DNA of 64,000 nt, from the NCBI RefSeq assembly GCF_046630445.1, contig NC_092333.1, positions 183,208,501 to 183,272,500 on the forward strand. The letters are read 5' to 3'. The translations under genes were made by a program, and so were the position numbers. The notes under the pieces are model-generated. The model saw only the letters and a list, made by a program, of their open reading frames with translations. It was not told where the DNA came from and did not search any database. Numbering within the stretch: position 1 is the stretch's first letter; each line of letters starts with the position of its first letter. Below, piece by piece: positions 13,325 to 26,300 of the stretch. Source of the DNA: Rutidosis leptorrhynchoides. Taxonomy: Eukaryota > Streptophyta > Magnoliopsida > Asterales > Asteraceae.

Positions 13325-16300
13325 AGAAATTTCGTCCCGAAATTTGATTAGGATGGTCATGGCTAACAATAAATATGTTTTTATGACGCATACGAGCTGA
13401 AAATTAGAGTTTTATCATCATTGAGTATTAAAGATAAAATAATTTGATTTATGTTAAGAGTACGAGTGAAGTTATCACAAAAGAGTGAAAAGAGTAAATG
13501 CAGGTTCGTTTTAACCGATGACGTAACCACTGTTGATTTTCCGGAATTCAAGGGATTTAGAGAAAATTTTCATAATAAGATTTGATTCTCCGATAGTTAA
13601 GGAAATAGGATCTTCTTTTGATTAAATACGATAATCTGTCGAGATTGCTTTGTCTGATATTTCACTATAAATCTACTCCCTTCATCTCCTTTATATTTTG
13701 TAGTTCCATCCTTATGTTTTCTCTTCCCGACTTTAAGTCAAGCGAATAATGGTTCAGAATTCGTAGGTACGGAGTTTCGAGTGAACATGACTAATGTTCT
13801 AAGAGAGAAATTGTAATAACGTAATCTTGATTGGTTAAATTACCAGAATTCAAGAGAAAAGTTAGAACTATCAAGAAGATATATTCTTAATATGTTTGGA
13901 GATTAGATAGAGTGTAAGAGTCGTGTAATATGGCACATGATGATGTTATGGTCTGTGAATCATCACGTTTCATTAGAAACTCAGCATGACTTACTGTAAT
14001 ATAATCACGTTGATCAAGTGTCATTATATTATACTAACTCATGCTTCAGTTCTCAACACTACTTCAAAAACATTCCTACTTCAAACTCGAAGGTTTCAGA
14101 ATTTAGAAACTAAACAGTTTCCTTTATGATGTAATACAGATAACGCGAGGAGATAAATGATTTCAGATAAGAATAGTTATGAAAATATCTTCAGAAATAT
14201 GGAGGATATTTATAATGAAAGATATGATGATATCTTAGAATTTCTAATATCAGAGGATGATGAAGAATATTATCCGTAAGGGTTTAGAGTCAGTAGTAAG
14301 GTATTCGTCAATGATTTCAGCAGATACTGAATCATTTGGATTCTTTGAAGGTAGATTTATTCTTTATGATTTGTCCACAGCCTCCTTCATGGTTTACTCA
14401 ATTCGTTTTTCAGTTCCAACTTTTCTGAGCTTTGCCAACATACTATTCTTTATCATCAAACTTTTGGCTGTTAAGATCGTTTACAGTTTTTGCTGCTTCA
14501 TTTAGCTTTTTCAACATTTCAAGTATTGATTTACAGACCGTGTGCTTTTCAGAATTTCAGAATGAAAGATCATAATTCTAAGAGATGAATGTTATATGTA
14601 TACATATAATTGTTGTTGTAGATATGTTGCGAGATTTGAAATACTGATTTGATGATTCTCGATAATTGGTATGACAATTCTTGTTACAAGATGCGGATGA
14701 GTATATGATAGGGTTTTAATGAACAAATATAATAGTTCTTCGGATAGATTTAATCCAATGAGTAATGAAGTTGCTGGTAAGTTTACTGCTAATATGATGG
14801 AATATACGCGGTTCCCCAGTAACGATGATGAAGGGGTAATCTTTATAATAAGGTTTATTCGAATGAAAAATTGAAGTTGATTTGTTGGAGCTGTGACAAA
14901 ATTGGCTAATTTGAAAAAGAATTGCAATGTTATTTTCGGTAATAACAATGTCAAAGAAGCTAGCACAGATACGTGTTAAACGTTTACTCAGGTTCCGAGT
15001 GTTTTCAGGTGTATAACTATATGCATAAATCTTTTCTTTCGTAGATGAAGTACGGTTGGTTCATCCTCTCGATTTGAGATGTTTTCAAGAATCATGAAAG
15101 GTTTGAATGCAAATTGTAATCGTCAGGATACAAATGAGGTTTAAGATGAAATCAAGTGGCAAACTTGAAGAATTGTTTAGTTTCATATGTTATAATCAAT
15201 ATTTTAATTCATTTTAATTGTCCAATGTTGGCAGTCCACAGTTAGCAGTCCACAATTAGTAATTCAATAATTCATATATAGTTTAATATATAATATTCGA
15301 ATTAATTAATACTTATCGTGGCCCATTGTGTACATGTCTCAGACTCGATCACAACTCAAAGTATATATATTATTGTAGAATCAACCTCAACCCTGTATAG
15401 CTAACTCGATCATTACCGCATATAGAGTGTCTATGGTTATTCCAAATAATATATATAGATGCGTCGATATGATATGTCAAAACATTGTATACGTGTCCCG
15501 ATATTTAAAATGCGTAAATAACAGTATTTAAATGACGATAAGTAAAGTGCGTAAAATAAATAACAGAAATTAAATGACGATAAATAAAATTGCGAGAATT
15601 AAAATTGCGATAATTAAATTACGATAAATAAAATGTAATAAGAAATTAACAGTTAGCTAGGAACAGTTAGCTAGGATTTTGTTAGCGTGGATTCTTAACA
15701 AAATTTCTTATAGTTAATTCGTTTGTTTCTAACAAATTTTATTTTGTCTAATGTTTTTCATTATTATGCCACTTGTTGGATTCTGATAAATCAAAATCCA
15801 AATATGAAATTGGATGAAAATGGTTATTCTGTGGTGAACGGATTCGTATATCTGTGGATGTAAGTAAGATAGTAAATGACCGTTGAATCAGATTCGAAGA
15901 ATGTACAGTGTAACTTATTAAAGTGAAATCTAAATATTTCTCGGGTATTACCTACCCGTTAAAATATTTTCACCATTAACTGTTTGTACAAAAGAATTTT
16001 TAATTACAATCTTTATGAAAATATATATACATATATATTTTCTTCAGATGTAATCATGGATTTAATGAGTTAATATGATATTAAACTCATCTGCTTTTTC
16101 GGTTGGAACTAGATTAAATAATCTCTAAGACTTTAGGGATTACATAATCGCTGCAGAATGTTTCTCCAATGAAGTTATGAATCAATACTTCATCGTTGAT
16201 TCTTATTAGTACTCCTTGGTATCTATGGTGCGTACGACGTTGATGCTTGTGGAACAGATTGTAAAGTTGAGGTTTACGACGTGATTGTGGTTAGGGGTAG

Positions 16301-16762
16301 TAATGGTACTGTTGGCGTTGATGATGGTGGTACTGGTTATGCTGCTGGTGCTGCTGCTGGTGTTTGTAACCTTTGCACCATATTCTCTAAAGCCACTACC
16401 CGAGCGCGAAGCTCGTTGACTTCTTCTATTACACCGGGGTGATTGTCGGTTCGGACGAGTGGATAAATAAAATCTAGAATTTGATGTAGTACATAATCGT
16501 GACGAGATACTCTGGAAATGAGAGAGAAAATGGTGTTTCGGACAGGTTCGCCGGTAAGTGCTTCAGGTTCTTCTCCAAGAGGGCAATGTGGTGGATGGAA
16601 GGGATCGCCTTCTTCTTGTCTCCAATGATTAAGTAGGCTACGAACCCATCAGATGAATTGGGGATGGCTGATTGGTTGATTCATTCTGGTGATGCTGCTT
16701 CCGGAGCTTAGGTGAACATCCATGTCGGAATAGCTATCGGAATCCGACGAACTTGAACTAGT
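13325..16762 (-). other. Left part of the short-LTR element's internal region
   Basis: This stretch aligns along its length with 41300-44850 of the element at 36559, on the opposite strand. It contains an internal copy of the polypurine motif at 15943-15962. A block absent from the relative lies at about 15245-15640: its first half resembles LTR sequence of the chromovirus type (gttgaggttgattc region, inverted), and its second half is a run of cgataaataaaat-like repeats. A coiled-coil-like coding remnant lies at about 16.35-16.76 kb. No pol. Confidence 0.7.
15943..15962 (-). promoter_or_regulatory. Internal copy of the polypurine-tract motif
   Basis: The minus strand reads ttaacgggtaggtaataccc, the same core as the tract beside the 3' LTR. 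A copy occurs at a comparable place in the elements at 16763 and 36559. Confidence 0.6.
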
Positions 16763-19700
16763 TGTAGTGACCCGAACTTTTTCATGTTTATATATATTAA
16801 ATGAAATTTATATTTACATGATTAAGTGTTTCCAACATGTTAAGCAATCAAACTTGTTAAGACTTGATTAATTGAAATAGGTTTCATATAGACAATTGAC
16901 CACCCAAGTTGACCGGTGATTCACGAACGTTAAAACTTGTAAAAACTATATGATGACATATATATCATTATATATATAGTTAACATGATATTATGATAAG
17001 TAAGTATCTCATTAGGTATTTTAACAATGAGTTATATACATAAAATTGAGTTTATTAAATTAAAAAAAACTCGAAAACGATATATATAACGATTATCGTT
17101 ATAACAACGTCTTACTAGGTACATATGAATCATATTAAGATATTGATACACTTGGTTAATTATGTTAAATGATAATTAAATATATCATTAAGTGTATTAA
17201 CAAAGAACTACATATGTAAAAATAAGACTACTAACTTAATGATTTCAAAACGAGACATATATGTAACGATTATCGTTGTAACGACATTTAACTGTATATA
17301 TATCATACTAAGATATATTATATATCATAATATCATGATAATGTAACAATTTAACATCTCATTTGATATAATAAACAATGGGTTAACAACATTTAACAAG
17401 ATCGTTAACCTAAAGGTTTCAAAACAACATTTACATGTAACGACTAACGATGACTTAACGACTCAGTTAAAATGTATATACATGTAGTGTTTTAATATGT
17501 ATTCATACACTTTTGTAAGATTTCAAGACACTTATCAAAATACTTCTACTTAACAAAAATGCTTACAATTACATCCTCGTTCAGTTTCATCAACAATTCT
17601 ACTCGTATGCACCCGTATTCGTACTCGTACAATACACAACTTTTAGATGTATGTACTATTGGTATATACACTCCAATGATCAGCTCTTAGCAGCCCATGT
17701 GAGTCACCTAACACATGTGGGAACCATCATTTGGCAACTAGCATGAAATATCTCATAAAATTACAAAAATATGAGTAATCATTCATGACTTATTTACATG
17801 AAAACAAAATTACATATCCTTTATATCTAATCCATATACCAACGACCAAAAACACCTACAAACACTTTAATTCTTCAATTTTATTCATCTAATTGATCTC
17901 ACTCAAGTTCCATCTTCAAGTTCTAAGTGTTCTTCATAAATTCCATAAGTATAGTTTCATAAAAATCAAGAATACTTCCAAGTTTGCAAGTCTACTTCCA
18001 AGCTTTCTAATCCATTCCAAGTAATCATCTAAGATCAAGGAACCTTTGTTATTTACAATAGGTTATCTTTCTAATTCAAGGTAATATTCATATTCAAACT
18101 TTGATTCAATTTCTACAACTATAACAATCTTATTTAGAGTGAAAATCTTACTTGAACTGTTTTCGTGTCATGATTCTGCTTCAAGAACTTTCAAGCCATC
18201 CAAGGATCCTTTGAAGCTAGATCCATTTTTCTCATTTCCAGTAGCTTTATCCAGAAAACTTGAGGTAGTAATGATGTTCATAACATCATTCGATTCATAC
18301 ATATAAAGCTATCTTATTCGAAGGTTTAAACTTGTAATCACTAGAACATAGTTTAGTTAATTCTAAACGTGTTCGCAAACAAAAGTTAATCCTTCTAACA
18401 TGACTTTTAAAATCAACTAAACACATGTTCTATATCTATATTATATGCTAACTTAATGATTTAAAACCGGAAAACACGAAAAACACCGTAAAACCGGATA
18501 TACGCCGTCGTAGTAACACTGCTGGCTGTTTTGGGTTAGTTAATTAAAAACTATGTTAAACTTTGATTTAAAAGTTGTTCTTCTGGGAAAATGATATTTC
18601 TTATGAACATGAAACTATATCCAAAAATCATGGTTAAACTCAAAGTGGAAGTAAGTTTTCTAAAATGGTCATCTAGACGTCGTTCTTTCGACTGAAATGA
18701 CTACCTTTATAAAAATGACTTGTAACTTATATTTTCGACTATAAACCTATACTTTTTCTGTTTATATTCATAAAATAGAGTTCAATATGAAACCATAGCA
18801 ATTTGATTCACTCAAAATGGATTTAAAATGAAGAAGTTATGGGTAAAACAAATTGGATAATTTTTCTTGTTGTAGCTACGTGAAAATTGGTAACAAATCT
18901 ATATTAATCATATCCTAGCTAAGTTATATTGTATTATACATGTATTCTAATATATTATGTAATCTTGAGATACCATAGACACGTATGCAAATGTTTTGAC
19001 ATATCATATCGACCCATGTATATATATTATTTGGAACAACCATAAACACTCTATATGCAGTAATGTGGGAGTTAGCTATACAGGGTTGAGGTTGATTCCA
19101 AAAATATATATACTTTGAGTTGTGATCTAGCCTGAGACGTGTATACACTGGGTCTTGGATTGATTCAAGATAATATATATCGATTTATTTCTGTACATCT
19201 AATTGTGGACAACTAGTTATAGGTTACTAACGAGGACAACTGACTTAATAAAACAGTAAAACGTATTAAAAATGTTGTAATTATATTTTGAACATACTTT
19301 GATATATATGTACATATTTGTTATAGGTTCGTGAATCGACCAGTGGCCAAGTCTTACTTCCCGACAAAGTAAAAATCTGTGAAAGTGAGTTATAGTCCCA
19401 CTTTTAAAATCTAATATTTTGGGATGAGAATACATGCAGTTTTATAAATGTTTTACGAAATAGACACAAGTAAATGAAACTACATTATATGGGTGAATGA
19501 TCGAAGCCGAATATGCCCCTTTTGCTTGGTAACCTAAGAATTAGTAAACCGATCTACTAATTGAGGTGAATCCTAAAGATAGATCTATTGGGCCTAACGA
19601 ACCCCATCCAAAGTACCGGATGCTTTAGTACTTCGAATTCGTTTTTATCATATCCGAAGGATTTCCTGGAATGATAGGGGATATTCTTATTTGCATCTTG

Positions 19701-20215
19701 TTAATGTCGGTTACCAGGTGTTCACCATATGAATGATTTTTATCTCTATGTATGGGATGTATATTGAAATACGAAATCTTGTGGTCTATTATTATGATTT
19801 GATAATATATAGGTTAAACCTATAATTCACCAACATTTTTGTTGACGTTTTAAGCATGTTTATTCTCAGGTGATTATTAAGAGCTTCCGCTGTTGCATAC
19901 TAAAATAAGGACAAGATTTGGAGTCCATGCTTGTATGATATTATGTAAAAACTGCATTCAAGAAACTTATTTTTGATGTAATATATTCTTATTGTAAACC
20001 ATTATGTAATGGTCGTATGTAAACGGTATATTTTAGATTATCATTATTTGATAATCTATGTAATGTTTTTTTTAAACCTTTATCAATAAAATAAAGGTTA
20101 TGGTTGTTTTAAAAATGAATGCAGTCTTTGAAAAACGTCTCATATAGAGGTCAAAACCTCGCGACGAAATCAATTAATATGGAACGTTTATAATCAATAT
20201 GAACGGGACATTTCA
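16763..20215 (+). repeat. 5' LTR (about 3.45 kb) of the chromovirus
   Basis: Begins tgtagtgacccgaac and ends gggacatttca; TG...CA. Its last 900 bases carry the block shared with the other LTRs of the window, including gggatgagaatacatgc at about 19421. Confidence 0.9.
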
Positions 20216-20236
20216 GTTGGTATCCGAGCGTTGGTC
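20216..20236 (+). promoter_or_regulatory. Initiator-Met tRNA primer-binding site
   Basis: gttggtatccgagcgttggt begins right after the LTR and matches the usual iMet site (tggtatcagagc) except at one position. Confidence 0.8.
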
Positions 20237-20428
20237 TTAGAGAACCATAAAATTACATTAGTGTGTCTTACCGAGTTTGTTAGGATGCATTAGTGAGTCT
20301 AGACTTCGACCGTGTTTTTCTTCAAAATCGATTGCTTAACATTTTTGTTGTTGGAAACTATATATTATTAACATGTAAATATTATGTGATATATTAATCT
20401 CTTAACGTGTTTGATATTGTGTGATAGA

Positions 20429-21063
20429 TGTCTACTTCTAGTACAAATCCCATTGATTCACCTAATAATAATGAAGAATCAAATATATTTTAGGAAGATT
20501 CACAAATTTCGGAAGAGGAACCGGAAGATGAGGAACCGGAAGAGGAGGAACCGGAAGATGAGGAACCAGGAGAGGAGGAATCGGAAGAGGAGGAACCAGA
20601 AGAAGAAGAGGTTCCAGAGGAAGAAATATTGATACCTATAGTAAATCGATTAAATAAAAGAAAATCCTCAGCCAACGGACCAAAGTTAATAATGGTCAAT
20701 GGTGTTTCCGCCGAGGAAGCAAAATATTGGGAGGATTACCAATTTTCCGATGAATCGGATCCCGATGAGGATTCCGATGATGTTATAGAAATTACCTCGA
20801 CCCAATTTAATAAAGCGAAAGAAAATAATAAGGGAAAAGGTATAAAAATAGAGAAACTCGATTTCAACCCCGATGAACTTTATATGTATCGACAACATCC
20901 GTATTTCCTAAAATGTAACAATGACCCGGGAACCTCTAAACCACCAGGTTTTTCTAAACCTTTATGGAAAACGACGGCTCGTATTAGAGGAACATCATAT
21001 ATTCCTAGAACATTAGGAAAACGAACCAAGTCCGAAGAAGAAGAAACCAGTGATTCAGATTAG
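20429..21063 (+). pseudogene. Acidic accessory reading frame of the chromovirus (unknown function)
   Basis: This lies between the primer site and gag. The encoded sequence starts MSTSSTNPIDSP, passes through a strongly acidic repeat (EEPEDEEPEEEEPEDEEP-like, about 20510-20625), then a mixed part with PKLIMVNGVSAEE, DESDPDEDSDD and a basic stretch, and ends with a Ser/Glu/Asp-rich tail (SEEEETSDSD). I recognise no domain. Charge pattern and position suggest a nucleic-acid- or chromatin-associated accessory protein, but that is a guess. Extra reading frames are known in several plant Ty3/gypsy lineages, though usually not of this type. It is part of the fossil element and not fully intact. Confidence 0.6.
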
Positions 21064-21194
21064 AGGGTTGTAATCATGTTGTGTATTATATGTATTGTAC
21101 TGTACTTGTACTTTTATGTTCTATGTAAAAATTGCTTGTATTGTTTGATAATTATCTTTTACGAATCTAATCCTTGTCTATTTTACAGTATAAA

Positions 21195-21870
21195 AACAAA
21201 ATGGACGTTAAGGGTAGACAACCGAATATTTTAGAAGACCTACCAGAGGATATGATTGAGGAAATCTTGTCTAGAGTCGGTCAGAATTCATCAGCACATT
21301 TAGTTATGGCGAAATTAACTTGTCAAACATTTGAAAGACTTTCTGGAAATGCCTTATTTTATAAAAGGCTTTCCTTTGATAGGTGGGGTATATCACATTG
21401 GGGAGACCGTAAGTTACGCCGTGTTTTCTTTAAAGCATTAAATGCGGGGAACCCAAATGCAATTTTACGCTACGGGTTAAGAACCTATTTTGACTCAACA
21501 TATCCCAACATAGGATTTCGTGAATTAGAAAGATCTTCTAACATGCAACAAAAAGAAGCATGTTATGCTTACGGGTTAGTGATGTTCACTTCTTACCAAA
21601 GTGAGAAAAAGAACATCGGATTGCAACTTTTAAATAAAACATTCCCACAAGTGACGGATTCAGTAGTTGGCATGAGAAACAAGGTTTTTAGATTATTACG
21701 CTGTTGAACATTACGAAACCCTCGTCCTTTTGACGACATTACAACATGCTGCCTAGCCAATGGTCATAACGGTTATTTTTCACAAGACCAAGGATGGAAA
21801 GTCGTCTTAGTAAAACCAGAATGCATGACTTGTTTCTGGACTTATGAATTACGTGTCTTTTTCCTTTGCT
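21195..21870 (+). pseudogene. F-box-like region carried by the chromovirus (captured host gene?)
   Basis: The frame begins MDVKGRQPNILEDLPEDM; residues of the kind LPEDMIEEILSRVG, then LVMAKLTCQTFERLSG and YKRLSF, fit an F-box of about 45 residues. It is followed by AGNPNAILRYGL and KEACYAYGLVMF, which resemble the Sel1-like part of the plant family known as F-box protein At2g35280-like. Coding similarity extends to a Cys-containing end (CMTCFWTYELRVFF) near 21.87 kb. F-box proteins are substrate receptors of SCF ubiquitin ligases. The region lies in sense orientation between the acidic frame and gag, inside both LTRs, so it belongs to the element. I infer capture of a host gene. It is not fully intact. 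Confidence 0.65.
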
Positions 21871-22058
21871 GAACAACTTGCGTATTAACTAGGTTTATCT
21901 TCAAAACTGTCCTGTATCAAAGTGTACTATATTTCATGTTATATGTAATATAGCGAGGTTGTAAGTTTGAAGAATATTTATATATGATATATTATTATAA
22001 TCAGTTTTTCATATGGAATTGTAGTAGTTGAATTGTATATTAGCTACTAAGTATGAAC

Positions 22059-22078
22059 TTAACGGGTAGGTAGTACCC
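22059..22078 (+). promoter_or_regulatory. Internal copy of the polypurine-tract motif
   Basis: ttaacgggtaggtagtaccc lies just before gag and repeats the core of the 3' tract at 26845-26860. It could be a central polypurine tract or an unrelated conserved signal. Confidence 0.55.
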
Positions 22079-22175
22079 AAATTTAAACTTATAAAGCGCT
22101 AATATGAAGAAAAAGCTTATATAAATGAGTTCATATTATGCTACGAAATACTATTGACTACTCTTAATATTCTGT

Positions 22176-23330
22176 ATGATTAACTCGATTCAGTTGGCTA
22201 TTTTGAAGGAAATGGCACCGACTACTCGACAAACCATGAATATGAGCGAAGAGAAATTTCGTACCTTTCTTGCTGCAAACATAGCCGCAGTACAGGCTGC
22301 ATTACATACCAACAATAACTCTGAATCTAGCAATGCAGCTAACGGCGCAAGAAATCGTGTAGGATGCTCCTACAAAGAATTCACTGCCTGCAAACCTTTG
22401 GAATTTGATGGAACCGAAGGACCAATTGGATTGAAACGGTGGACCGAGAAAGTCGAATTGATGTTTTCCATAAGTAAGTGTACTGAAGAGGACAAAGTTA
22501 AGTACGCTACGCATACCTTCACAGGTACTGCGTTAACGTGGTGGAACACCTATCTTGAACAGGTAGGACAAAATGCTGCTTACGCACTACCGTGGTCGGC
22601 ATTCAAGCAATTAATGAACGAGGAGTACCGTCCTAGAAACGAAGTCAATAAACTCAAGGCAGAACTTAGAGAGTTACGAACACAAGGGTTCGACGTTACT
22701 ACATATGAACGACGATTCACAGAGTTGTGCCTATTGTGTCCGAGAGCATTTGAAGATGAAGAAGAGAAGATCGACGCATTTGTAAAAGGGTTACCAGTAA
22801 GGATTCAAGAAGATGTGAGTTCACACGAGCCCGCTTCTATACAGAAGGCAAGTCGAATGGCTCATAAACTCATAAATCAGATTGAGGGAAGAATTAAAGA
22901 GCAGGCAGCCGAAGAAGCCAACACAAAACAACTCAAGAGGAAGTGGGAGGAAAACGGTGACAAGAGTCACCAGTACAACAACAACAACAATTAAAACCAC
23001 AATCGCAACAACTATCCCAACAACCGCAACAACAATCGTAACAATAACCGCAATCTTAACAATAACTACAACAAACATCCCAATAACAACAACAACAACT
23101 ACAACAACCGTTTCAACAACAATAACAATCCCAACAACAACCTCAATAACAACAAAGGCAACAAAAACCAAAAACAGCCATGTCATAGGTGTGAAGAAAA
23201 TCATCAAGGGTTTTGCACGACATTTTGCAACAGGTGTAAAAGAAATGGTCATAGCGCGACAAAGTGTGAGGTCTACGGACCAAAGTTTAACAGAACTAAA
23301 GGAACAAATAATGTCGGAACAAGTAATGCC
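22176..23330 (+). pseudogene. gag region of the chromovirus
   Basis: The first part translates as a typical Ty3/gypsy capsid: KPLEFDGTEGPIGLKRW, YATHTFTGTALTWW, FKQLMNEEYRP, and LRELRTQGFDVTTYERRF followed by FVKGLP. These are the retrotransposon gag (capsid) signature words of plant chromoviruses. A low-complexity Asn/Gln-type stretch (CAACAA repeats, about 22975-23170) follows, then a Cys-rich part. In this family gag and pol are normally made as one polyprotein. Fossil coding region, broken at a few places. Confidence 0.85.
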
Positions 23331-23333
23331 GAA

Positions 23334-26300
23334 ATGAATAGTGTCGGAGCAAGTAATACCAACGCTGTTTGTTATAAATGTGGAAAACCGGGCCACATTA
23401 TTAGAAATTGCCCGAATCAGGGGAATACTAATGGGCAGGGCCATGGAAGAGTTTTCAATATTAATGCGGCAGAAGCACAGGAAGACCCGGAGCTTGTTAC
23501 GGGTACGTTTCTTATTGACGATAAATCTGCTTATGTTTTATTTGATTCGGGTGCGGATAGAAGCTATATGAGTAGAGAATTTTGTGCTAAATTAAGTTTT
23601 CCATTGACGCCTTTGGATAGTAAATTTTTACTCGAATTAGTAAATGGTAAATTAATTTCAGCAGATAATATATGTCGGAATCGAGAAATTAAACTGGTTA
23701 GCGAAACATTTAAGATTGACTTGATACCAGTAGAGTTAGGGAGTTTTGATGTGATAATCGGTATGGACTGGTTGAAAGAAGTGAAAGCAGAGATCGTTTG
23801 TTACAAAAATGCAATTCGCATTATACGAGAAAAAGGAAAACCCTTAATAGTATACGAAGAAAAGAACAACGCGAAGTTAAATCTTATTAGTAACCTGAAG
23901 GCACAAAAACTAATAAGAAAAGGTTGCTATGTTGTGCTAGCACACGTCGAGAAAGTCAATTTCGAAGAAAAGAACATCAATGATATTCCCGTCGCAAAAG
24001 AATTTCCCGATGTATTTCTGAAAGAATTACCGGGACTACCTCCACACCGATCCGTTGAATTTCAAATAGACCTTGTACCGGGAGCTGCACCAATAGCTCG
24101 TGCTCCATACAGACTCGCACCTAGCGAAATGAAGGAACTTCAGAGCCAATTACAAGAACTTTTAGAGCGTGGTTTCATTCGACCAAGCACATCACCGTGG
24201 GGAGCTCCTGTTTGGTTTGTCAAGAAGAAGGATGGTACATTTAGGTTGTGTATCGACTACCGAGAGTTGAACAAACTTACCATCAAGAACCGCTACCCAC
24301 TACCGAGAATCGACGACTTATTTGATCAACTACAAGGCTCGTCTGTTTATTCAAAGATTGATTTACGTTCTGGATATCATCAAATGCAGGTGAAGGAGGA
24401 TGATATTCCAAAGACTGCTTTTAGGACGCGTTACGGTCATTACGAGTTTATGGTTATGCCGTTTGGATTGACTAACGCCCCAGCTATGTTCATGGACCTC
24501 ATGAACCGAGTGTGTGGGCCATATCTTGACAAGTTTGTCATTGTTTTCATCGATGACATACTTATTTACTCGAAGAATGATCAAGAGCACGAGGAGCATT
24601 TGAGAAAAGTGCTAGAGTTGATGAGAAAAGAAAAACTGTACGCTAAGTTTTCAAAGTGTGCATTTTGGCTGGAAGAAGTTCAATTCCTCGGTCACATAGT
24701 AAACAAAGAAGGTATTCAGGTGGATCCAGCAAAGATTGAAACTGTTGAAAAGTGGGAAACCCCGAAAACTCCGAAACATATACGCCAATTTTTAGGGCTA
24801 GCTGGTTATTACAGGAGATTCATCCAAGATTTTTCCAAAATAGCAAAACCCTTGACTGCATTAACGCATAAAGGGAGGAAATTTGAATGGAAGGATGAAC
24901 AAGAAAAAGCGTTTCAATTGTTGAAGAAAAAGTTAACTACGGCACCTATATTGTCATTACCTGAAGGGAATGATGATTTTGGAATATATTGTGACGCCTC
25001 AAAGCAAGGTCTCGGTTGTGTATTAATGCAACGAACGAAGGTAATTTCTTATGCGTCTAGACAATTGAAGATTCACGAGCAAAATTATACGATGCATGAT
25101 TTGGAATTAGGCGCGGTTGTTTTTGCATTAAAGACTTGGAGGCACTACTTATATGGGGTCAAAAGTATTATATATACCAACCACAAAGACACATATTTAA
25201 TCAGAAACAACTGAACATGAGGCAGCGCAGATGGATTAAATTGTTGAATGATTACGACTTTGAGATTTGTTACCACCCAGGGAAGGCAAAGGTGGTAGCC
25301 GACGCCTTGAGCAAAAATGACAGAGAACCCATTCGTGTAAAATCTATGAATATAATGATTCACAATAACCTTACTACTCAAATAAAGGAGGCACAACAAG
25401 GAGTTTTAAAAGAGGGAAATTTAAAGAATGAAATACCCAAAGGATCGGAGAAGCATCTTAATATTCGGGAAGACAGAACCCGGTATAGGGCTGAAAGAAT
25501 TTGGGTACCAAAATTTGGAGATATGAGAGAAATGGTACTTAGAGAAGCTCATAAAACCAGATACTCAATACATCCTGGAACGGGGAAGATGTACAAGGAT
25601 CTCAAGAAACATTTTTGGTGGCCATGTATGAAAGCCGATGTTGCTAAATACGTAGGAGAATGTTTGACGTGTTCTAAGGTCAAAGCAGAGCATCAGAAAC
25701 CATCAGGTCTACTTCAACAACCCGAAATCCCGGAATGGAAATGGGAAAACATTACCATGGATTTCATCACTAAATTGCCAAGGACTGCAAGTGGTTTTGA
25801 TACTATTTGGGTAATAGTTGATCGTCTCACCAAATCAGCACACTTCCTGCCAATAAGAGAAGATGACAAGATGGAGAAGTTAGCACGACTGTATTTGAAG
25901 GAAGTCGTCTCCAAACATAGAATACCAATCTCTATTATCTCTGATAGGGATGGCAGATTTATTTCAAGATTCTGGCAGACATTACAGCAAGCATTAGGAA
26001 CTCGTCTAGACATGAGTACTGCCTATCATCCACAAACTGATGGGCAGAGTGAAAGGACGATACAAACGCTTGAAGATATGCTACGAGCATGTGTTATTGA
26101 TTTTGGAAACAGTTGGGATCGACATCTACCATTAACAGAATTTTCCTACAACAACAGCTACCATTCAAGCATTGAGATGGCGCCGTTTGAAGCACTTTAT
26201 GGTAGAAAGTGCAGGTCTCCGATTTGTTGGAGTAAAGTGGGAGATAGACAGATTACGGGTCCGGAGATAATACAAGAAACTACCGAGAAGATCATCCAAA

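Noticed and set aside
14257-14966. Two frames of 82 and 124 codons in the short-LTR element
   Set aside because: No conserved domain and no equivalent open frame in the relative at 36559; chance frames in decayed DNA.
20490-20699. Gly-Ser-rich frame on the minus strand
   Set aside because: Antisense shadow of the acidic repeat.
22821-23444. 207-codon hydrophobic minus-strand frame
   Set aside because: Antisense shadow of the CAA-rich gag part; no domain, low-complexity Val/Ile only.
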